64,000 bases of DNA from Halorarius litoreus (GTDB lineage Archaea > Halobacteriota > Halobacteria > Halobacteriales > Haloarculaceae): the NCBI RefSeq assembly GCF_024362405.1, contig NZ_CP101454.1, forward strand, positions 3,596,001-3,660,000. The letters are read 5' to 3'. A model generated the notes under the pieces. That model saw only the letters and a program-made list of their open reading frames with translations, made no database searches and had not been told where the DNA came from. A program made the translations under genes and the position numbers. Below are positions 53,136-62,068 of this stretch, piece by piece. The first letter of the stretch is position 1. Every line of letters starts with the position of its first letter.

Positions 53136-55136
53136 GTGACGCGTTCGCTCGGTCCGGCTCTGATACTCGTCCTCGTCCTCGCCGCCATCGCGCCGTTCGC
53201 CGCCGTGGGGGCCGCACAGGAGGACACGCCGACGCCGAGTGCCAACGAGACCCGACACATCGACCCGGACGAGACGAACCAGGACGGCGACCTGCTTGGG
53301 GTGCAGTCCGCGCTCGCTCAACGGATGGCCCAGCGACTCTCCGGGAGTTCCGTCCAGTTGAGCCAGGACCAGTACGACCTCGCGAACGAGTTGGTCGGTC
53401 AGGAGTACCAGGACCAGTACGGAAAGTACGTCGACGTCGCGGGCGAGACAGACGCCGAGGACCGCGCTGAGTCGTTCGAGACGGCACAGCAGCGCCAGCA
53501 GGAACTCGTCTCCGACGTCAGCGAGTACAACCAAAAGTACGAGGAGTACCAGGAGGCGCGGCGCAACGGCAACGAGGAGCGGGCACGGCGGTTGGCTCGG
53601 GAACTGGACGACCTCTCAGAGGACATCTCGACGACTGAGGCAGAACTCACTGAAGCCTACACAGATATCCAGAATCAGTCGGGGGTAGATATGTCCGAGG
53701 GGTCCGCAGCCGTGAACGAGACGGTCGCGAACGTCTCCGAGCGACAAGAGGAGATTCGCCGCCTCGAGTTCGAGGCGACGACCCTCACGATTACCGCTCG
53801 CTCCGACCGTGTCTCGTTCATCGATCCGCTCGTCCTCGATGGGCGGCTGGTAACGGAGAACGGCAGCGCCGTCGCCGATCGAGACGTCGTGCTGCGGCTC
53901 AACGGACGGCGACTGCTGGCACAGACGGACGACGAAGGGCGATTCACGGCAGAGTACCGCCCGGTGACGATGCCCACGGGGACGTCTGATCAGACTGTGC
54001 GATACGTCCCGAACGCCACGTCGACGTATCTTGGGTCACAAGCGAACATCACGTTCACCGTCGAGCAGGTCGACTCAACGACAACGGTCGAGACGGCCAC
54101 GGGCCGAGTGGCGTTCGACGAGCCGGTCACCGCCTCTGGACGTGTTACCGCGCTCGGTCGTGACGTCCCCGGTGTTCCGGTCGTGCTATCCGTGAATGGG
54201 AAGGTAATTGCACGGACGAACACGTCTGCGGATGGCCGATACTCGCTGACGGGGGTGCTTCCGGCATCCGTTCAAACGGGAACTCAGACCCTGCGTGTGA
54301 CCGTGCCGCTGGAGGGGCGGGCTATCGGGGGCTCGAACGACACGGCACAGATGACGGTGACCGAGACCGGGACGAATCTCACGCTCGATACCGAGCCCTC
54401 GGCGTCGAGCATCGAACTCACGGGTCGGCTTGCGACCGACGACGGTGATGGGGTGGCTGGCCAGCAACTCGAGATTACACGGAATGGGAGTGTGATGGCG
54501 ACCGCGGTTACGGGGCGAAACGGGAGCTACTCGGTGACGCTTTCGGGGACCGCAGAGGAACGCTACCGAGTGGCCGTCTCCTACGATGAGCCGACGACGA
54601 ATCTCGAGAACGCGTCGGCGTCGGATGTGGTGACGTTGCCACCGGGTGCAGCGAACGCGGACGGTGGCGACGGTGTCCTGGAGTTACTCGCGAGCAACAC
54701 CCTCGCGGTTGCCGCGGCAGGCCTGCTACTGGTGCTCCTCGGCCTCGGTGGCGGCTGGTGGTGGCTTCGCGAGTCGAATACTGGGCCAGATGAACCTGGC
54801 GGGGGAGTCGAACCGGCACCGACGACGGCAGGAGCGGAGTCGGAGCCATCGTCATCGGACCCACTGGCCCCGGCTCGGGCGTCGGTCGACGAGAACGCAG
54901 GTGCCGCCGTCGAGCGAGCGTACACGACGATTCGACAGCGACTCCACGCGCGCGGACTCGGCAGCGACGATGCGACGCACTGGGAGTTCTTCCGATCGTG
55001 TGACGCCGCAGGACTCGAACACTCGGATTCCCTCGAAACCCTGACGTCGCTGTACGAACGGGCCGCATTCGATCGGAAGGGCGTGTCCGAGACGGATGCA
55101 GAGCGTGCGCTCGAACAGGCGGCCCGATTCGTTTGA
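53136..55136 (+). CDS. Secreted/membrane DUF4129-type protein with repeated beta domains
   Basis: A 666-residue protein: N-terminal signal peptide (LGPALILVLVLAAIAPFAAV), a coiled-coil region (residues about 110-180), three beta-sandwich repeats (DPLVLDGRLVTENGSAVADR, EPVTASGRVTALGRDVPGVP, GTNLTLDTEPSASSIELTGR), a helix VAAAGLLLVLLGLGGGWWWL and an acidic cytoplasmic C-terminal domain (AYTTIRQRLHARGLGSDDAT, ERALEQAARFV) of DUF4129 style. GTG 53136 start. Part of a MoxR/DUF58 machinery, possibly anchoring an envelope-linked complex. Confidence 0.78.
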   Translation: MTRSLGPALILVLVLAAIAPFAAVGAAQEDTPTPSANETRHIDPDETNQDGDLLGVQSALAQRMAQRLSGSSVQLSQDQYDLANELVGQEYQDQYGKYVDVAGETDAEDRAESFETAQQRQQELVSDVSEYNQKYEEYQEARRNGNEERARRLARELDDLSEDISTTEAELTEAYTDIQNQSGVDMSEGSAAVNETVANVSERQEEIRRLEFEATTLTITARSDRVSFIDPLVLDGRLVTENGSAVADRDVVLRLNGRRLLAQTDDEGRFTAEYRPVTMPTGTSDQTVRYVPNATSTYLGSQANITFTVEQVDSTTTVETATGRVAFDEPVTASGRVTALGRDVPGVPVVLSVNGKVIARTNTSADGRYSLTGVLPASVQTGTQTLRVTVPLEGRAIGGSNDTAQMTVTETGTNLTLDTEPSASSIELTGRLATDDGDGVAGQQLEITRNGSVMATAVTGRNGSYSVTLSGTAEERYRVAVSYDEPTTNLENASASDVVTLPPGAANADGGDGVLELLASNTLAVAAAGLLLVLLGLGGGWWWLRESNTGPDEPGGGVEPAPTTAGAESEPSSSDPLAPARASVDENAGAAVERAYTTIRQRLHARGLGSDDATHWEFFRSCDAAGLEHSDSLETLTSLYERAAFDRKGVSETDAERALEQAARFV

Positions 55137-55177
55137 GGACCGACTCGCTTTTACCGGACTAACCACTTCGACAACCA

Positions 55178-56194
55178 ATGACATCGCGATGGCGACTGCT
55201 GGTCCCCGGGTGGCTGCGTGCGGTGCCAGCCGACCTCGCCGCGATCGTCGCACTCGTCGTCGTCACGCTCGGTGCCGTGTTCCTCCCCATCGTGAGCGAG
55301 ACGCCGCTGCGCATCGTCGTCGGGCTCCCGTTCGTGCTGTTCGTGCCGGGCTACGCGTTCATCGCGGCGCTGTTTCCGGAAGCGGGGAGCGGGCCGGTCG
55401 ACGACGAGGACGACGACGAACTCGACGAGGGGGGTATCGACGGCATCGAGCGCGTTGCCCTGTCGTTCGGGACGTCCATCGCCATCGTGCCGCTCATCGG
55501 CCTCGTGTTGAACTTCACGCCGTGGGGAATCCGGCTCGTGCCCATCATGGTCGCAGTGAGTGGGTTCACGCTCGTCGCCGTGGGCCTCGGGACGTACCGC
55601 CGCAACGAACTCCCTGCCGAAGAGCGGTTTGCTGTCCCGTATCGTGAGTGGGCCGCCGCTGGTCGGGCCGAACTGTTCGAGCCCGAGACCCGGGCGGACG
55701 CGGCGCTGAACGTCCTGCTCGTGTTGAGTATCCTGCTCGCGGTCAGCAGTGTGGGGTATGCCGTCGCGGTGCCGAAACAGGGCGAGCAGTTCACGGAGCT
55801 GTATCTCCTGACCGAAGGCGACGACGGCGAGCTCGTCGCTGACGACTACCCGCAGAACTTCACCGCTGGAGAGCCACGGTCGCTGTACGTCGGGGTCGGG
55901 AATCAGGAGCATCAGACGGTGAACTACACGGTCGTGGTCGCGGTCCAGAACGTCACGTTCGAGAACAACGAGTCACGGGTGCTCGAAGAAGAGCGGTTGC
56001 GCACGTTCCAGACGACGCTCCCGCACAACGAGACGTGGCAGCTGAACCACTCGGTCGCGCCGACGATGACGGGCGACCGGCTGCGGTTGACGTACTTCCT
56101 CTACAAGGGACAGCCGGCACAGAACCCGACCGTCGACAACGCCTATCGCGAGGTGCATCTCTGGGTGAACGTGACCGAAGCTGACGCGGCGTAG
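55178..56194 (+). CDS. DUF1616 membrane protein
   Basis: A 338-residue protein, 42 bases downstream of the DUF4129 gene. Four helices (LVVVTLGAVFLPIVS, IVVGLPFVLFVPGYAFIAAL, IAIVPLIGLVLNFTPWGIRL, LLVLSILLAVSSVGYAVAV) then an extracellular domain (PRSLYVGVGNQEHQTVNYTV). It is the paralog of the island gene at 25832-26854. Possibly a membrane component of a surface-protein/glycan assembly; unproven. Confidence 0.85.
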   Translation: MTSRWRLLVPGWLRAVPADLAAIVALVVVTLGAVFLPIVSETPLRIVVGLPFVLFVPGYAFIAALFPEAGSGPVDDEDDDELDEGGIDGIERVALSFGTSIAIVPLIGLVLNFTPWGIRLVPIMVAVSGFTLVAVGLGTYRRNELPAEERFAVPYREWAAAGRAELFEPETRADAALNVLLVLSILLAVSSVGYAVAVPKQGEQFTELYLLTEGDDGELVADDYPQNFTAGEPRSLYVGVGNQEHQTVNYTVVVAVQNVTFENNESRVLEEERLRTFQTTLPHNETWQLNHSVAPTMTGDRLRLTYFLYKGQPAQNPTVDNAYREVHLWVNVTEADAA

Positions 56195-56256
56195 CCGTCT
56201 CGCACACAGCAGTTCGGGGGCCGAGACCACATCTCTCTTCGGCGTACGGATGGGCT

Positions 56257-56655
56257 ATGGACATCGACCCGAGCGAGTTTCCCCTCCCACCGTACTACGA
56301 GACCATCGGTATCGAGATTCTCGAGGTCGAACCTGGGCACGCCCGAGGACGACTCCCACTCACCGACGCCATCTCCGCCTCGCCGTCGACGCAGGTCGCT
56401 CACGGTGGCGCTATCGTGTCGCTCGCGGACTCGGTTGGCTACTGGGCCGTCTCCGCGGCGAACGATTTCGCGACGACACCGACCATCGACCTCCGGCAGG
56501 ACTATCTCGCTCCCACGGTCGACGACCTCACGGCGACAGCGACCGCGACTCGCAGTGGGTCGAGCGTCGGGACCGTGGACGTGGTCGTGGAGTCTCCTGA
56601 AACGACCGTGACCCTCGCACGTGGCTCGTTCAAATCCAGTTGTCGCGACGGGTAG
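56257..56655 (+). CDS. PaaI-family thioesterase (hotdog fold)
   Basis: A 132-residue hotdog-fold protein: PPYYETIGIEILEVEPGHAR, QVAHGGAIVSLADSVGYWAV (the HGG motif and Asp of the PaaI active site), TIDLRQDYLAP. It hydrolyses acyl-CoA thioesters. Single gene ending about 40 bases before the IS605 right end. Confidence 0.87.
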   Translation: MDIDPSEFPLPPYYETIGIEILEVEPGHARGRLPLTDAISASPSTQVAHGGAIVSLADSVGYWAVSAANDFATTPTIDLRQDYLAPTVDDLTATATATRSGSSVGTVDVVVESPETTVTLARGSFKSSCRDG

Positions 56656-56732
56656 TCGACGTGGGACAGTCCACACGAGTGAGCTGTCTGGCGGTAGTTG
56701 ACATCCTCCCCGCGCTAACGCGCGAGGATTCC

Positions 56733-58019
<1,287 letters not shown>

Positions 58020-58023
<4 letters not shown>

Positions 58024-58400
58024 GAGTCGTCACCTTCCTGTTCAGCGATGTACTGTTCGACAGCGCCCTTTGAGGCACTCCCCGCTGTACCGACGTAGTA
58101 CGAACGAGTCCACTTCACGCGGTCGTCGTACCGCTGATTGTACTTCCGCGCGGAGATACCCTTGACCCAGTTGACGATGAGGGACGGGGCGTTCTTGGGG
58201 GGACTCCCGATGAACAGGTGTACGTGGTCGGGCATGACCTCGGCCTCGGCCAGTTCGAGGTCTTTGTCCTCACAGATTTCCGCGAAGATGGTTTCGAGAC
58301 GTTCCTCCGTCTTCCCCGTCAGGTGCGAACGCCGACATTTCGGCACGAACACTATGTGGTAGTAGAGTTCGTATTTCGCGTGACGGGTACTCTTTACCAT
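58020..58400 (-). CDS. tnpA: TnpA transposase (IS200/IS605, Y1 HUH family)
   Basis: A 126-residue Y1 transposase: [20 protein letters not shown], the HUH motif in [20 protein letters not shown] and the catalytic Tyr in [11 protein letters not shown]. It cuts and rejoins single-stranded DNA at the element ends. Overlaps tnpB by four bases. Confidence 0.92.
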
Positions 58401-58504
58401 CTATGCATACTATCACAGTTAAACGGCTTAAAGATTGCTTTGGAACCCCGTCTATGCCATCGTCGGCGGTTGCATACTGTTGGTCGGCTTCATCCTCGCC
58501 CTGA

Positions 58505-58540
58505 AGGACGAGGCTTTCGCCTCGAATTTTCCGTAACTAC
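58505..58540 (+). other. Hairpin and short open frame near the IS605 left end
   Basis: CGAGGC-TTTC-GCCTCG followed by AATTTT forms a stable terminator-like hairpin. The same stretch is the end of an open frame from about 58446 whose product (VYAIVGGCILLVGFILALKD) looks like the last helix of a membrane protein. It may be an old IS605 end or the C-terminal fossil of a host gene; I cannot decide. Confidence 0.4.
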
Positions 58541-58616
58541 TGCACAGAGAGGCAATTTCTTGTATCGGTACGATGAAGGCAGTGCTAGGATTCTATTCAG
58601 AGAAGGTACTCTGCAA

Positions 58617-59069
58617 ATGAACGTTTCTGACGAACTCAAATGTCTCTTCCACGCGACGGTCGAGGAACGCGACGGCTCGTACGTCATCGAGGTACCCAAA
58701 CGAGAGGTCACACTGGGCGCAGTGCAATCCGGTGAGCTTCACCGAGTGGGCCTGCTTTCTGCCCCACACGCGGACGGGGCGGAATCGAACGATGCGCCAG
58801 CCCAGACCGACGCACCGACGCCAGCGACAACCTCCAATCAGCACGAGCGCGCAAACACGCCAGCCCCACCGGTACAGGAGGGCGACCAGCGAACCGTAGA
58901 CATCGACGACATCGGTGAGCAGGGCGACGGCATCGCCCGCGTCGACCGCGGCTACATCGTCATCGTTCCCGACACCGAGAAAGGTGAGCGGGTGACCATC
59001 GAGATCACGGACGTCGCCGAGACGGTCGGCTTCGCCGAGGTCGTCAGTCGCGAAGCCTACTACGAATAA
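58617..59069 (+). CDS. TRAM-domain protein
   Basis: A 150-residue protein. The C-terminal 65 residues (TVDIDDIGEQGDGIARVDRG ... IVIVPDTEKGERVTIEITDV) form a complete TRAM domain, a predicted RNA-binding OB-like fold shared with TrmA/MiaB. The N-terminal half is conserved-looking (FHATVEERDGSYVIEVPKRE), with an acidic Ala/Pro/Thr linker. Small TRAM proteins of haloarchaea are thought to bind RNA. ATG 58617 is the best start; a longer frame enters the IS region. Confidence 0.84.
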   Translation: MNVSDELKCLFHATVEERDGSYVIEVPKREVTLGAVQSGELHRVGLLSAPHADGAESNDAPAQTDAPTPATTSNQHERANTPAPPVQEGDQRTVDIDDIGEQGDGIARVDRGYIVIVPDTEKGERVTIEITDVAETVGFAEVVSREAYYE

Positions 59070-59115
59070 CCCGACACACGGGAAGGACTACGCTGGTACA
59101 CAACAAGTTCTGTGT

Positions 59116-59829
59116 ATGACCGAACGCCACGTCATCTCGGTTGCCGACGGTGAGGGAGTCGTCGCCGTCCACCACCCGGCACCGTCCGACGCGTGGTTCG
59201 TCTGCTGTCACGGCTTCGTGAGTGACAAAGAGGGGAGCTACGAGGAGCGCTGTGAGCGTGCCGTCGCAGAGGGGTACAACGCCGTCAGATTCGATTTTCG
59301 TGGCTGTGGCGAATCAGATGGTGCGTTCGTCGATGCGACCCTTGGGTCGCGTATCGACGATTTGCGAGCGGTACTGGCGTTCTTCGACCCGCCGTCGTGT
59401 GTGCTGTTCGGGTCGAGTTTCGGCGCGAAGACCGCATTGCACACGGCGATCGGCGACGACCGCATCGAAGCCGTCGCGACGCGGGCGCCCGTCACGTACA
59501 ACCGGACGTTCGACGAGGCACGGAGACTCGTGGAGCAAGAAGGCGAGATTAGCTACGCGCCAGGATACGTCATCGACGCGAGATTCTTCGAGGACCTCGA
59601 CCGGCATCCGTTCAGCGAGGTCACAAACGTGCTCGACGTTCCGGTCGCCATCTTCCACGGGAGCGACGACCAGACCGTTCCGCTGTCGGACAGCCTCGAC
59701 GCCACGGGAGCGCTGGCGACGGACGTACTCCTCCAAACGTTTGCCGGTGAGGGCCACCTGTTTTCCGCGAGCGCCGAGCGGCGAATGCGCGACCAGATGT
59801 TCGAGTGGCTCGCGCGGAGTCGACCGTGA
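59116..59829 (+). CDS. Alpha/beta hydrolase
   Basis: A 237-residue hydrolase with oxyanion region WFVCCHGFVSDKEGSYEERC, nucleophile elbow VLFGSSFGAKTALHTAI (Ser), an acid residue near IFHGSDDQTVPLSDSL and the catalytic histidine in FAGEGHLF. Fits the dienelactone-hydrolase/esterase style of haloarchaeal hydrolases. Substrate unknown. Confidence 0.87.
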   Translation: MTERHVISVADGEGVVAVHHPAPSDAWFVCCHGFVSDKEGSYEERCERAVAEGYNAVRFDFRGCGESDGAFVDATLGSRIDDLRAVLAFFDPPSCVLFGSSFGAKTALHTAIGDDRIEAVATRAPVTYNRTFDEARRLVEQEGEISYAPGYVIDARFFEDLDRHPFSEVTNVLDVPVAIFHGSDDQTVPLSDSLDATGALATDVLLQTFAGEGHLFSASAERRMRDQMFEWLARSRP

Positions 59830-60178
59830 CGGCGAGCCCGTGAATTGCACTCCGCGTACCTGGGCGTCCGAAGTACGTAGAATGTTGAGAACTACTTGCG
59901 GCGACCGAGTGAGCGCCTACCGGCTGCAGCTACGTCTTGACCAGAGACTCGCCGCACTCGACGCAGACGTACTCGTCTGCCACCGTCTGAGAACTGGCGC
60001 GTTGCAACTGATGCATTTCACTTGTGCGGCCCGTGCACTCCGGGGATAGCGACCCATGCGTCGATTGTGCCAGTGAATCACAATAGTCACTCTCTGTCTC
60101 GAGCGCTTGGGTGACGCTCCGACGTCTCGACAATGAAGACGAATATCTGAACTCAGGCGCCTGTCATGTGGATTCCCG
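59830..60178. other. Intergenic region with a possible broken small zinc-finger gene
   Basis: Convergent region. A minus-strand frame (59930 to about 60055) ends DEYVCVECGESLVKT, a Cys2 knuckle; a second CxxC (KCISC) appears in another frame just upstream. This looks like a small zinc-ribbon protein broken by a frameshift, or a short gene of about 40 residues. Confidence 0.4.
59930..60133 (-). pseudogene. Possible small zinc-finger protein, doubtful frame
   Basis: The frame ends SSQTVADEYVCVECGESLVK, but the second cysteine pair needed for zinc binding (KCISC) lies in another frame. The open frame begins with TTG and an unlikely sequence. Best read as a degraded or frameshifted small zinc-ribbon gene; the true gene, if any, would start near 60055. 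Confidence 0.35.
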
Positions 60179-61192
60179 TTAGTCCGCCGAGGGAGTTCCC
60201 TCCCGCACTGCAGCCCGTTGCTCGGGAATCAGGTCGAACTCCGACTCGATGTCACCGAGGACGAGCAGCGCGTAGTATCGCAGGTACGTCTGGACAGGCA
60301 CCTGGACGATCGCTGCAGCGACGATCACCGAGAGGATGAACAGGAACACCGCGAATACCAGGACGGCGATGCCGACGGGTTCGACGATTGCGAGCAGGCC
60401 GAGCCCGAGCGCGAACAGCAGGCCGAACGGGATGAGCAGCACGAGCGCGAGCAGGAGCGTCGCGATGAGGATGAGGAACCCACCGGCGATGGAGAGGAAG
60501 AAGCTCGCCACGACGTACGCGAGGTACTGTGTCCAGTGCCGGGTGATGGTGGGCCAGAGTCGCCGCCAGCCACCGAGGACCGTCCTGTCTTCGAGGACCA
60601 TGATGGGGACGACGAACACCGTCGTGAAGCCGTTCACGAGCCCGACGACGACGCCGAGGACGATGAATGCCGGAATCAAGACGAGGACCATCGTGAGCAC
60701 GAGCCCCGGAGACGGTTCGGCGCCGTCGATGAGCGGGAGAACGAACGGGAGCGTGAGCAGGAGGACGGCCGCGAAGACGAGGAGGCCGATGGCGATTCGG
60801 AAGCCGAACAGGCGAAGGCCCTGTCGCCAGCGTCGGCCCCAGTAGCGCCGAATCGTGACCTCGCCGCTCCGAAGCGACTCGACGAATACGAACTCCATGA
60901 CGGCTCCGACGAGGAGGAACAGGAGGGCGAACAGGAGGACGACTCCAACGACGACGGCAATGATGGCGAAGATCGCGGTGAGGTCACCCGGCTGGACCTG
61001 CCCCGGAGGAACGGGGAACTCGTCTCCGTTGCCGCTGAACGAGTACTGGAAGCTGTTGAGGTTCGCTCCGGGACCACCGATGAAGAACACCACGAGCGCG
61101 AGTTTTAGCCACAGCGAGCGATTGATCGGGGTGAGCAAATCCCGTGTCACATCGAGCGCATCGTCGAGGTTATCGAGCGCGAAGAGGGACAT
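60179..61192 (-). CDS. Multi-pass membrane protein (DUF7544-like)
   Basis: A 337-residue membrane protein with six to eight helices (LALVVFFIGGPGANLNSFQY, IFAIIAVVVGVVLLFALLFL, LLVFAAVLLLTLPFVLPLID, FFLSIAGGFLILIATLLLAL) and a loop VFVESLRSGEVTIRRYWGRR. I recall such haloarchaeal proteins grouped as DUF7544, related to GPDPase-type membrane domains, but have not checked. Single gene. Confidence 0.75.
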   Translation of the reverse strand: MSLFALDNLDDALDVTRDLLTPINRSLWLKLALVVFFIGGPGANLNSFQYSFSGNGDEFPVPPGQVQPGDLTAIFAIIAVVVGVVLLFALLFLLVGAVMEFVFVESLRSGEVTIRRYWGRRWRQGLRLFGFRIAIGLLVFAAVLLLTLPFVLPLIDGAEPSPGLVLTMVLVLIPAFIVLGVVVGLVNGFTTVFVVPIMVLEDRTVLGGWRRLWPTITRHWTQYLAYVVASFFLSIAGGFLILIATLLLALVLLIPFGLLFALGLGLLAIVEPVGIAVLVFAVFLFILSVIVAAAIVQVPVQTYLRYYALLVLGDIESEFDLIPEQRAAVREGTPSAD

Positions 61193-61338
61193 ATCACTCA
61201 GGATACGATATCGAGAGAGGTAGGAATGACCAGCCTATAGCCGCTCAGGGAACGAAAATTCGGGAGAAGATGGGCGAAGAGCGGTGAATCGACACCAAGC
61301 GCTATTTCCCTGGCTGTCGTAGTCCATGGCGAGCAACC

Positions 61339-61908
61339 GTGACGCCCAGTATCCGCGCACGCGTAGCCCGGGTCATAGAGCAGGGCATCCGCTGTGGCAT
61401 TCTCGTGGTCGGGCTCGTCGGCATCCGGCGGCGGAATCCTGGTGCCGTGGTGAACGCCGTCGTCGCGTTCGCGATGACGTTCGTCCCCGACATCGTGGAG
61501 CGGCGTCACGGCGTCGAACTCCGCCCGTGGCACCGCGTATACACCGCGATAGCGATGTTGACGCACGCGGTCGGGATGCTCGGCCCGTACGACGACATCT
61601 GGTGGTGGGACCACCTCACGCACGTCCACTCGGCGAGTTTACTGGGTGGGGTCGTCCACGTCGCGTGTCGGCGCAAAGAGCAGGACCCGCGCCCGCGCGT
61701 TCTCGGGGTGGTCGTGGGGGTTGGATTGTTGTGGGAGGTACTCGAGTACGGCATTCACAGCGTGGCGCGACGCTTCGACCGCGAGCCGTTGCTCGTTTCG
61801 TATGGGCCACTCGACACCGCGTTCGACCTCGTGTTCGACGCACTGGGGGCGCTGCTGGTGGTCGTGCTTGGTGACCGTCTGCTCGACGAGTTCGACCGGA
61901 CGGAGTGA
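61339..61908 (+). CDS. Membrane protein, DUF2238/YjdF-like
   Basis: A 189-residue membrane protein with helices (GILVVGLVGIRRRNPGAVVN, VLGVVVGVGLLWEVLEYGIH, FDLVFDALGALLVVVLGDRL) and the DUF2238-like motif DDIWWWDHLTHVHSASLLGG. GTG start at 61339. Function unknown. Confidence 0.72.
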   Translation: MTPSIRARVARVIEQGIRCGILVVGLVGIRRRNPGAVVNAVVAFAMTFVPDIVERRHGVELRPWHRVYTAIAMLTHAVGMLGPYDDIWWWDHLTHVHSASLLGGVVHVACRRKEQDPRPRVLGVVVGVGLLWEVLEYGIHSVARRFDREPLLVSYGPLDTAFDLVFDALGALLVVVLGDRLLDEFDRTE

Positions 61909-62000
61909 GATGGTGCCATTCGGCAGTCTGTAAACCGAGTGAGGGAGCGGTCGGCGTATTCAGGGCTGCCCGCTCGAAGCATCGTGTGGTTGAGCCACGC

Positions 62001-62008
62001 ATAAATAT
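62001..62008 (+). promoter_or_regulatory. TATA box for the large Tat-exported protein
   Basis: ATAAATAT is centred about 65 bases before ATG 62069, giving a leader of around 38 bases. Confidence 0.35.
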
Positions 62009-62068
62009 CGCCGAGTATCACAGGAAGAACGGTCTTGCTGGCGGTTTCATTAGCTTAGCCCAGATTCC

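Noticed and set aside
51071-53470. 799-codon open frame on the plus strand
   Set aside because: It runs antisense to the DUF58 cluster, is Arg/Gly/Ser-rich and has no recognisable domain. It is a by-product of GC-rich sequence on the other strand.
59116-59829. Frameshifted alternative plus-strand frame over the hydrolase gene
   Set aside because: The Arg/Ser/Thr-rich frame at 59222-60049 is an out-of-frame shadow of the alpha/beta hydrolase gene.
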